From NCBI GenBank assembly GCA_001179505.1, contig CDMY01000314.1:61453-125452 (forward strand): a stretch of DNA of 64,000 bases, given 5' to 3'. The notes beneath the pieces were generated by a model. That model made no database searches. It saw nothing but the letters and a program-made list of their open reading frames with translations, and was not told the DNA's origin. Shown piece by piece: positions 1-13,727 of this stretch (positions are counted from its first letter, which is position 1; each line of letters begins with the position of its first letter). This stretch comes from Vitrella brassicaformis. Lineage: Eukaryota; Sar; Vitrellaceae. The translations under genes and the position numbers were made by a program.

Positions 1-3000
1 CCTTGACTTGGACATTGCCTTCGGGCCTCTCTTCAGACTCCGACGGATTATCGTTCGCCAGGTCGGGGGGGGGGGGGGNNNNNNNNNNNNNNNNNNNNNN
101 NNNNNNNNNNNNNNNNNNNNNNNNNNNNNNNNNNNNNNNNNNNNNNNNNNNNNNNNNNNNNNNNNNNNNNNNNNNNNNNNNNNNNNNNNNNNNNNNNNNN
201 NNNNNNNNNNNNNNNNNNNNNNNNNNNNNNNNNNNNNNNNNNNNNNNNNNNNNNNNNNNNNNNNNNNNNNNNNNNNNNNNNNNNNNNNNNNNNNNNNNNN
301 NNNNNNNNNNNNNNNNNNNNNNNNNNNNNNNNNNNNNNNNNNNNNNNNNNNNNNNNNNNNNNNNNNNNNNNNNNNNNNGGGGGGGGGGGGTGTGTGTGAG
401 GGTCGGGTGCGCGACGCGGAATGGCTTCATTTCATTCCACATGTGTGTGTAAATGTGTGCAGGTGCTGGAGTGTCTGCAACTCGATCAGCTGTCTGAGGC
501 ACTGTCTAGGGGCGGCAGCAACAGGCCGCTGGAGGAAACGGCTGCCAGTCTGCACAGAGAGGCCAAGCTAATCAAGGGCGACGAGACGCGTCAGACACTC
601 TGCTCGCGCTACTTGTGGTACACAATGGTGTATGCCCTTGAAGCCATTGTCAGGCAGATAGAGGTCCGTTTCATGCACAAGCGCGTACACACTTATCTGC
701 AGGGCTGGCTGTCTGTCCTTACTCCGCCTGTCTGGCTGCCTCTATGCTGGTAGGCTGACGGTGTGGCTTTCGTCAGAACGATGCAAGACATCCGCCGCCG
801 CATACAAGATCAGGACTTTTCGGGCGCAGCTGACGCCATTCTGCCGCCCCTGCCGTTCGCAGGCGACAGAACGGCAGGCGACAACTTCAATGACTTTGCC
901 CGCCAGGTGGTGGTCGCTCTGGTGCAACAAGGGCCGCCCGACTTCTCATACCTGGAGCCTCATCTGCAGACATATATGACCGGCTTCGCCCCAAGCGACC
1001 GGCTTCTAGACCTACAATGGTTCTTCCGTCTCCATCAAGGTCCCCTGAAGTCGCCGTCGCAACACGACACAGAGGACTCTTTTTACTTCGAATGGCATGT
1101 GACGTATCGCGACTACTTGCACCAGTGCGGCAGCACGGCCGCCACGGGCGGTCGGCGGCACGGCAGCTTCACTGTGAGTGGCGCGCCGGTCATCAACGGC
1201 ACCTACCTGCTCCGCCCGACAGAGCAAGAGCAGGAGACGCTACTCTATATTCATCCGGAGGCTGTCGCGTATGTGGGCGAGGACCTGGCATTCGAGCGGC
1301 TGGTGTACCCGCAAGCGGATGGCAGCATGGGAGGCTTCTGGATCGCCTGCACTCCGGATTTTGGCGACACAATCGGGCCCCTCTGTGCCTTCGCCCCATT
1401 CAAGAATGACGCTGTGAGCGGCTATAATCCTCTGCTCAGCCACCCCGCTGCGGCCAACCCCGCCTTCGAGACCAGCGAGTGGTTCACTGCCGACCAAGAG
1501 GGACGCATCAGCAGACTGGATGGCGTCAAGATGTCTTCCACTCTCCCGCTGACCTTCGATGTCCCCCGATCCGTCATTCCAGGCGTATCGAAGGTGGAAG
1601 GCACGGTGGAGGTCGATGTGTATCCGCGGGCCGACACAGCTGAGCCGCTGGCGTGCGAGTCGCTGGATGACTACTACACCCATCATCTGGCCAAGCTGGA
1701 GGTCAGCAAGGGAGCCGCCTTTCCCATGGCCTTCTATCTCGACGCCAACGTCATGGAGCAGCTGCCCCGATCGGCACGGCACACGGAGCGGCTCACGGGT
1801 GCAGGCCAGTCACCTGCAGGTTATACATCCGTGAGCACCGCCGAGACCATGGTGATCAAGAGAGGAATGGTCCGCCTGGCGGAGGAGTACGTCACCAAAG
1901 CCTTTACCGAGTGGCCCTTTGCCGCCGTGGTTGCCCTGTTGGCGACCGGATGGGAGGCGGCAGGGGGGCTGGTGTGCGTCCTGCGGGCCGAGTCGAGGAC
2001 ACAGACATGTTCTCGGTGCGGCAAGCCGTGTGCGGGCAGCTCAGGGGGCCCCGTGGATACCATTCCTCTGGTGCACACGCTCACCTGTGATGACCTCATG
2101 GACGATGCCATGATCGAGGAACACAAAAAGTACATCCGCGGCGCCGGAGCGGAGCTGTGTGTGTGGGGCGCTGGTGGGAGACCGACGTGTGGTGCCTGCC
2201 AGCTGGATTGTGTCGAGTCGTTGGCGAAGGAGCCGTCGAGGTGAGGTGTGCGATATATGCAAACAGAAAGGCACCCACCCAGCCAGCCACGGACTCACAT
2301 ATGAATGAATGAATGGCCACTGTCATGTGTGTCTAGGCCTGCTACTCCGGCGGATGTGCTGGACGTTTTCTCACGCCTCATGTCGTCCCCTTCTGAGACG
2401 GAGGCAGTCCCCACGCCCCAACCCAAGAGCGCGTCGAGTAGCAGCACCCCCTCCCGAGCTTCCCCGGCTGCCCCTGGGAGCATCTTCCGCGGCATCTTCA
2501 CGCCCAAGGACAAGACGACCAAACCCAAACCGCCCAAATCGACGCCCTTCACTCCGCAGCCCAAGCCGACGTCCACCCAGCCACCTACCACCGCCCAGCA
2601 CCACCACACCATCACAGTTGAGTCCATTCGTTCGGCCTTTCCCGACATTGCCACCGTCAGGTCGGCCACAGAGGGCGACAAACAGCCCCCGAGTGAGACG
2701 CTGGCCGTCGTGAAGGCCTTCCTGCAGTGTAGGGGAGGGGCGACGGAGGGCGGCGGTGAGTCGAGTCAGTGTGATGCGACCCAGGAGCGGGAGACTTACC
2801 TGCGGGCCGTCAAGAAGTTCTTCATGGACCACCGCACAGCGCTGCAAAGGTCACCCAACAGAATGGGCATCTCAACCACTGGGTAATTTGAGTGTCATGC
2901 GCTGTTTGTGTGTGTGCAGCGATCCGTCGGCGGTGTTTCCGTTGGGTCCGCTGCGGCATGTGCGTGGCGAGTGGCTGCCCCAGTGGCACACGACATTCGT

Positions 3001-5152
3001 CAGTGAGCTCAGCAAAGGCCAGCAGCTCATGCAGAAGGAACTCGGGGCCGCCACTACCAGGGGCCCTACCGACGGCAACAAGTGAGCCGCAGGGAGGGGC
3101 AAGGGCAGTTATGGAATCGTACTGGATGGTCTCGTTTGTTTGTTTGGTGTCGTCTGATCGCTTCCCTTTCGCGCAGTGCGTCAGCCACGGCCATTGCGGC
3201 GGATGACATGGGCTCAGGTGAGTCGTCGCCCCTCCCGTCGCCCACCGCGCATCGCGTATCTCCACAGATGGCTGGAGAGGCGTTTCCCAGGTGAGACTCG
3301 TCCGTCCATCCATAGCCGCACAGCACACAGGAACACTTAGTTGTGCGCTGTATCTACATGCATGTTTTTGTCTGCAGTGTGATGCGCTTGCCGTATGGTG
3401 GACGCGCGAGCACTGGGGGCGCCCGTGATGCGGGCAAAGAGGTGGCAGACAAGTGTGCCAGACTGGAGAAGCAGCTCGCTACGGCAGAGGAACAAGTCAA
3501 GACGGCCGTGGACGCACACACAACGGAGAAGAATGAGCTCAACCAGAACATCGAACGACTCCAAGACGATGTCAAAAGGTGGTCCGACAGAGAGAGTGGG
3601 AGAGGGACGGAGGGAGGGAGCTGGTCGGGGTGCAATCCATTCCATATTCCTCTCTGTGTGGGAGGGAATGTGTGTGTGCAGGTTGACCGATGAGTTGTCG
3701 GCGTCGAAGAGAACGGCCAAGAAGGAGAGAAAGGCCGCCGATGCGCAGCGCAGCACACTCGAGGACCTCATCAAAGACAAAGACAAAGAAATCAAACAGG
3801 CGCAAAAGACGTGAGCGCACACCAGCACACACTGACACGCCCATTCACCATCCCTTGTGTCCCCCCCTCCCCATTTGGTGTGTGTGCAGTGCCGACGATC
3901 GCGTGCGTCGAGTGAGCCAGCAGGTGCGTGAGGAGGCCGACAAGGCCGCCAAGACACACATGGACACCGTCACCAAGCAGCACGAAGAGGAGCTGGACCG
4001 ACTGCGTGGCGAGCACCGGTCGGCCATTTTGGAGGTGAGGGCGCAGCACCGGACGGCCATCGAGCAGCGAGAGACAGAGGTGCGGTGCGAGGCTGAGAGG
4101 GCCCTGGGCGACATGACGCGCGAGAGGGATCAGCTGAGGCAACGACTGAGGGAAGAACGACTCAGGTGAGGGGAAGGAGAGGACATGCAATCCGCCGACA
4201 GCTGCTGTCATATCACTCCGTTGTGTGTTGTGTGTTGATGTGTGTGTGCAGGTCAGCTCGTGTAGATCAGGAGAAGGACACCGAGCTGCGTCGGCTGCGC
4301 GAGGCGGAGGCGCCGCTGAGGCGGGAGAACCTCATGCTCAAACAGCAGCTGTCGGCACAGCCACCACACAGGTCAGCAACCAACCACACACACACACATA
4401 CACATCAACAGCAGCTGTGCACACGCCGCCATATGTGGTGCAGTCGTCTCAGTGGGGATGGTGTGTCGTCGATGGAGCTGCCTTCGGTGCGTCAGCTGCT
4501 CGATGACCTCGTCTCGGAGCAGGGCCGTCTCACCCAGCTGCACCAGACCGCCATCGAGCGACAGATACAGCTACTCCACCACCCGCAGTCCAGCCATGCA
4601 TCCTCATCGTCGTCAGCAGCAGCAGCTGCAAATCCCCCAAACCACACCACCGCCCCCTCTGTGCCCCTCTCCCTCTCCATGGATGACGCCAATGCCTCAC
4701 CAGCGGCAGCAGCGGCCGGCGGCAGCAGCTCGGCCCAGAGAAATGCGCCGTGTGCTGCGTCATCGTCCAGCAGTGGTGGCGGTGGTGGTGGGTCGAGTGC
4801 GGCCAGGTGTTCTGTGTGTCTGGTCAACCCGACTAACGTCATCTTGCTGCCGTGCGGCCACAAGGTGAGTGAGTCGGGGGGGAGAGGGCAGCGCATCCAG
4901 GTGCATGTCTGTGTCGTGCGTGTGTGTGTGTGTGTCAGGTGGTGTGTCAGGATTGTTTTGAGAAGTGGATGGCCCCCATGCCGGCACAAGACAAACTCTG
5001 CCCCGAACACACGTACGTCAGTCAGCGAGCAGGGTCATTTGCCTCACTGAGACACGCAGCCAGGGCTGTCCATTGGGGTGTGTATGTGTCTGTGCTGTGT
5101 GCCATGCGTCAGGTGTCGCCAGCCCTACTTCGAGGTGAAATACGTTTTTTGA
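1..5152 (+). CDS. Large coiled-coil protein with C-terminal RING finger (paralogue A), 5' end missing
   Basis: Multi-exon gene entering from the left edge. After the gap, an exon at about 452-650 is followed by a long exon (about 775-2240) holding a globular region with the FTVSGA, RPTE and VGED signatures shared with the paralogue at 55850-62583. That exon ends in a zinc-ribbon-like pair of CxxC motifs (CSRC and CGAC). Next come a Pro/Ser-rich linker with SIFRGIFTPKDKT (about 2480), a conserved block (TVESIRSAFPD; DPSAVFPLGPLRHV), and a long charged coiled coil over several exons (3420-4360). The C-terminal RING begins CSVCLVNPTN, continues LPCGHK then VVCQDCFEKW, and ends CRQPYFEVKYVF with TGA at 5150-5152. 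The last RING ligand pair is CPEHTC (C-x4-C), not the usual C-x2-C. A RING of this type would suggest an E3 ubiquitin ligase; that role is inferred. Acceptors at about 2920, 3680, 3890, 4251 and 4938 are (TG)n-CAG. Confidence 0.72.
79..378. other. Assembly gap (300 N) inside paralogue A
   Basis: Exactly 300 N, flanked by poly-G on both sides (65-78 and 379-390). It sits in an intron: the donor context is just left of it, and a TGTGTGCAG acceptor lies at about 451. The size is a placeholder. Confidence 0.97.
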
Positions 5153-5397
5153 GTGAGTGAGCGGTGCGTTTGCGTATTCCATGAGTATGTGAGTGACATT
5201 TATGAGAAGAGGGAACGAATGTCGATGTGACGCAACGGGCGAGCGAGACATCCATGCGTTCACCGGTCCATACGCCGCAGTGTGCGTTAGGATGTAAGTG
5301 AGTGTGTAGAGTAGGTCGGTCGACCATGTGTGGGAGATATGTCCTATACACTATCGTGGACGCTCGAAGCTCGCAGATCTTCCGTTGAAAGCCGTTG

Positions 5398-7601
5398 ATG
5401 CTGTGTGATATGGAGCTGGCTGTGAAGCCTAGACACGCGGCTACATCGCCTCAGCTGGACAGAGAAGGAACGGTTCCCCAACCACGGCGACACTCCGAAG
5501 AGGCCAAACGGGCAATCCATGCCACAGCACCGCCGTCGGTGGATGGGGAGGCTCCGCAGCTGAGTGAGGTGCAGCGGCTGGTGGAGGGAGACCTTCACGC
5601 CCTCAGAGACGAATGGCCCCAGATGTACACACCGCGAGAAAGGCCATTCCCCATACCACCGGGCAGTTCCGTGTTTTCGTGTGGTTTCGTGTGTGTCAGG
5701 GGGCTGTCATGGGAGCGTGAGCCTCCCACAACGTCTCCAACGCTCGACAGCCAAGAAGAAGTCACGCAGCAGCCTGATGGCGATGCCCACGCAGAGCCCG
5801 GCCCGGCGGGTGATGACTCAGCGGTCTGGTTCTACGCATACAAGCTGACAATAGGTACACTCATCGCAATGACGATGGTGCCTCAGTCGGACGGGAGACG
5901 GTGCGTTGTGTGTTTGTGTGCAGCTGTGGCGCCGTTGTCCCTCTATTCTGTGAGTGGTCTTGTGCCGACATGGCACCGAGAGGGCACATCGCTGCCCTTT
6001 CACCTGCACTTCCAAATCAGACTCGTCTTCCCCACAGGCAGGCAGTCAGGCAGGCAGTCAGGGGAGCAGGGGAGGGAGGCGCATATGCAGTGGATGCCCT
6101 GGCTACTGTGATGTCTCTGCAGGATACCCAGACGTGCCATTTGGAGCGGTGTTCCTGTCGCCCATCTATCACCCGATATTCCATGAAGGCTACGTGTTCA
6201 ATTTCCCCTACGACACAACGATCCGCCAATTTGCTCGAGCCGTACCCTTGACTTGCCGAGAGGAATTGCCGTATGACTGTAAGTATCGATGCTGTTGGTT
6301 GCAGGTGTACGCTCAGCTCTTGCGCCCGACATGGGTCCCAACGCTTTCATTCCGCCGCCACACCAACGATCCCCTTCTATCCCTTATGGGCCTTTCAATC
6401 CGGTCCCCGACATCAGACATGGTGCCGTCATCAGAAGGGCCTCAAGACGAAAATCCAATAGCCCGATCCTCACTGGCAGAGGACGTCTCTGGCCGAGCAT
6501 CTCCGCCTCCTCCTGTCCCTCCCCCCGCAGGGCCGCTCCTTCTCCCGCCCCCCGTGGCTGCCAGCCGGGCGACGTCGATGCAGGGGGCAGGCGAGAAGGT
6601 GCCGCAGAGGGCGAATGCCGCTCTGGATCGGTACATGCATCTCGCGGGTCCGGCAGAGGAGGGGCTGACGACGGATCAGGAGGGCAAGGAGCAGGAGGAT
6701 CCGTACTGGTGGATGTCGGAGCCTCTGATGACTGCTGCGGATGCCAGACACAGGTTAGGTGCGCGGGCGAGTAGGTGGGAGACAGACAGACACGAGATCA
6801 ACAGCATTAGTGAGGGGGTCTGGTGTGCATGTGTGTGGGTCAGGTATGCGACTCCCCTGCCTCCTTTCGGCGCTCCGTGGCGTCGGGCTGCTCTCAATTC
6901 CCTCAAGCTGCCCCTCACTGAGCTGACGGGTCCAAACGGTGTCAGAGAGAAAAGGTCGTCGTCGGCCAGCAGCCAGTCGGCCGTCAAGCGGAGGTCCCGC
7001 GTGGTCCAGATACTGCCGCACGACCAAGGCTTCTCCGTGCAGATCCTCCATGTGAGCAGACGGGAGATGTCTCTCTCTGTTGATATCTCATTGATTGACT
7101 TGTCCCTTGTCCTTGGTCATTCAGAGGAAGACAGACGATTCGCTTGACGAGAACGAGATGGACTCTGGCATGACCCCCGAAGTGGACGAGGCGACTAAGC
7201 GACTGCGGACTCTTGTCGACACCCTTAACTGGCTCGACAGCACCGAGCCCGACCTGCCGCCCCTCCAGACCCTCAAGCAGAAGAGACTCATCAACGACAT
7301 CGCCGCGTACGCAGAGACCAAAGCCAAGGACGCCAAGCGACGGAGTCAGAGTGCTGGTGGCAGCAGGGCCTCCAGCAAGGAGAGGCCGTCTGCGGCAGGC
7401 AAGGAGACCCCTTCGCCGATGCGTGAGTTCCTCATGTCAGAGGGTCTCATGCCCGGAATTCAGCACCGGAGACAGCCGACGGCGCGCGAGCGGCATGATC
7501 CGTGGGTGAGGCGACGGTCGAGATGGGATGGGCGGGGCGTGGACAAGGAGGCCGCCATGCTGCTCGTCGGGGAAGCGAAAGCGAAAACGAGTGCCAAGTG
7601 A
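5398..7601 (+). CDS. Unrecognised multi-exon protein
   Basis: I do not recognise this family. An ATG at 5398 opens a reading frame beginning MLCDMELAVK. An exon at about 6121-6280 reads GYPDVPFGAVFLSPIYHP. A long exon (about 6305-6750) is rich in Pro and Ser (PPPPVPPPAG) and ends near YWWMSEPLMTAADARHR. Exons at about 6843-7050 and 7125-7601 carry a basic segment (SAVKRRSRVVQ), an acidic stretch with LDENEMDSGM, a helical segment (KRLRTLVDTLNWLD) and a basic tail ending KAKTSAK, with TGA at 7599-7601. Splicing between about 5640 and 6120 is ambiguous because two frames are open there. No signal peptide, membrane segment or catalytic motif is visible. An AATAAA lies about 150 nt after the stop, consistent with a gene end. 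Confidence 0.5.
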
Positions 7602-7747
7602 GAGACGTCGATCAGGGGAGGTCGTCACTGGACTGTCTGCTGGGCTTCAATGAAGCGAGGGGAAGTGGGGGAGAGGAGTCGTGGAGAGGGGCACTGCGTG
7701 GTGCGTGTGATGTGTGTGCCTGTCCGAGAGACATATCAGTGCACGTC

Positions 7748-7753
7748 AATAAA
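7748..7753 (+). promoter_or_regulatory. Candidate poly(A) signal AATAAA
   Basis: AATAAA hexamer about 150 nt after the TGA at 7599-7601, in TA-richer DNA between two convergent genes. The function is inferred from position only. Confidence 0.35.
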
Positions 7754-8066
7754 GGACATTTCATTCGTTCGTCACAGGCTGTGTCTCTCCCACGCCATGT
7801 CTGTCGGTGTGATATATATCATTCGGCATGGCGTGGCGTGGCGGGGCCTGCAGTGGAGTCTGTCGGTCGACCACACGACTGGTCCTATCGATCTGTCCTC
7901 TCTCTGAAGCTCGCTCACCCTCCTACGCGCAAAACGGGTGAGACGTCAGCCAGCCACTGCTGGCTGCTGCTCAGACTCAGACGGACAACCCGGGCAGGAG
8001 AGTAAGGAGTGGACACACTGGCAGACAGACGGGCAGACGGGCAGGCGTCAGGTCAGGTGGGCAGAC

Positions 8067-8132
8067 CATCCATCCATCCACTCGCTCATGCATCCATGCC
8101 ATCCATCCATCCACTCGCTCATGCATCCATGC
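8067..8132. repeat. Tandem duplication of a 33-bp CATC-rich unit
   Basis: Two directly adjacent identical 33-bp units (8067-8099 and 8100-8132). Each contains CATCCATCCATCC followed by ACTCGCTCATG. This looks like slippage within a CATC microsatellite. Confidence 0.85.
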
Positions 8133-8577
8133 AGGAAAAAATTAAAGGCGATATGTGGCTGCTGCTGCTAGTGTGGTGTGGTGGGGGTGATGTGGTGAGG
8201 TGGTGACTATCTCATATCATGCGTGTGGGGGAGATCGCCCGGCTGCGGGTCATCTGCAGGGAACCACGACGAAGAGAGGCGGCGGTGCAGGTGGGACAGA
8301 CACGTGGACTCGGTGTTTGGCAGTGTCTCACCCTCATGTTGTTCAAGGGGCGCGGGGCAAGGGGCTCCCTGAGGACATCAACCACATCACACAAAACGCA
8401 CAAACAGGCACGCTCTCACAGTGCTCCATCTCTCCCTCCCTCCCTCCCTCCTTGCTGAAGAGCCTACGCCTTGCTCGAGGGTCGCTGGTATGAGGGACCT
8501 GGTCAATCAATCACCGAGAAGCCAGCCAGTGTGTGTGTGTGTGTGTGATGTCACTGCACCACCGTTGAGACACTGAC

Positions 8578-9551
8578 CCTTGGGAGGTTTGGGCGCCTTA
8601 GGGGGCAGGCCCGACTTGGCCGCCTTCTGGCGCTTGGCCGCCGTCTCCTCCCGAACCTTCAAAGCAGCCAACTCGTCAGCAGTCATCGATACGATCACTG
8701 GCACAAACAGAGAGAGAAAGAGACAGAGAGACACGAGCGGTCCATACGCACGTGAGATGACGCGTGAGTCTTACTCACTGGGGTCATATATGCTGCGCAT
8801 TCCCTCCCCAAGCCCACCACCGGCAGCAGCCCCAGCACCAGCACCAGCAATCTCCACACAAGCAGGCGACGACATGCGGCTGTCACCCCTCTCATAAGCG
8901 ACCCCTTGCTAGGTGTGGCAGCCCCGCCACCCAGCGCACCCGCAGCCCTCTCCAAATCGAACGCGACGGGCGTCAAAGCCCCGAACACAGGCGACTGTCG
9001 CACCTTGGGGCGCACCGAGACAGCGGTGCCTTCGGAGCGCCTGTTCCTCACGGGAACGGCCTTGGGTTCCACAGACATGGCGCGACGGTAGGCAACACCT
9101 CCACAGGGCGAGTACAAACCCGGGATATAGCGATTCTCACTCACAATCTTGACCACAGACTCTGCACAGACACAGAGACACACAAAAATTGCGAACTTGG
9201 GGGTGAATTGATGAGTTCTTCCACGGTTCCTGGCTTCCGTGAGGCTTGTGAGCCTATCTCTCATCCCACTCCATTCGTCTGAGTCCCATTCTGACTTCCT
9301 GTCCTTCTCCAAGCTCACTGCAGTGAGACGCATGCACCGTGCTGACCCTTTTTCTGCTGCTCCTCCTGCGCAGCGATGACAATAGGGGCCGGGCGGACCT
9401 CAACTACCCCAATGACATCCTTGGTGCGGTAGAAGGGCTCATAGGTCCCGGTGCGGGGTGGCGTGGCTCTCATGCGAGCAGACATACTCATATTACCGCG
9501 GCTGCCACTGTCAGGCTGAGCTGAGTCACGCTTCCTTTGGGGACGCTCCAT
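8578..9551 (-). CDS. Unrecognised multi-exon protein (3' end unresolved)
   Basis: The start is probably the ATG at 9549-9551 (MERPQRKRDSAQ). Exon 1 runs through TYEPFYRTKDVIGVVEVRP to a donor after EEQQKKG at about 9348. Exon 2 starts after a TGTGCAG acceptor at about 9163 and encodes ESVVKIVSENRYIPGLYSPC, then a basic low-complexity region. Its end is ambiguous: one frame gives a hydrophobic Leu-rich run, another gives GEGMRSIYDP. Exon 3 (about 8578-8697) encodes a Lys/Ala-rich helical stretch starting VIVSMTADELAALK and ending PPKAPKPPKG. The true stop is not resolved; reading through would stop at about 8507. The family is not recognised. Confidence 0.45.
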
Positions 9552-9799
9552 TGGATGAGAACGAGTGGCAGTAATGAGGTAGAACGCCGAACGACAAGTG
9601 AGACGGCGCCTAGATCGCTCGCCTGTAAACACATGCATCTTTCCTCCATTCCATCTGCAGCCGACAAGACTTCGTTTGCAGACAACACTCGTCGTCCCAA
9701 GATTTAATGCACTGTCAGCCACGTCACGCTGCTGAAGCGTCGCTCACTTTGCCTCAGATCGACACATGCAGCCATTGATGGATCTCCCTCCCACCACGT

Positions 9800-13384
<3,585 letters not shown>

Positions 13385-13727
13385 CAGGCCTCAGATCTCC
13401 CAATTCGTTGCCGAAAACAGTGTCAGTCGATGCCAGCCTGCAGAAAAGAGAGAATAAGTTGCACACGTTGTGTGTACATGCAAGGCAGTTTTGTGTGTGC
13501 TGTGTCCTTCTCCTTGCCTTTCCTCTCCCTCTTCCTGCTTCGGATGCGAGCTTAGCTTTCCATAACTATACCTACCAACTCTCTTTATCGGCACCGGCCC
13601 GGCCTGGAAGGAAGGAGGGCTGTGTGGGACTTCTCATCCTCTGCCACAAGAGGTGCTGCTCGAGGTTGAGGGGGGGTGCCCTTGCCGTGTGGATGCTCGA
13701 AGATCTGTGACGGTCTCTCATCGGGCG

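Larger units (their letters stand above)
7602..8577. other. Intergenic region between convergent genes
   Basis: It holds an AATAAA at 7748-7753, a probable poly(A) signal of the upstream plus-strand gene, a tandem 33-bp duplication at 8067-8132, and pyrimidine-rich CCCT runs at about 8433-8455. Remaining 3' exons of the minus-strand gene may lie in its right part. No convincing coding sequence is seen. Confidence 0.5.
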
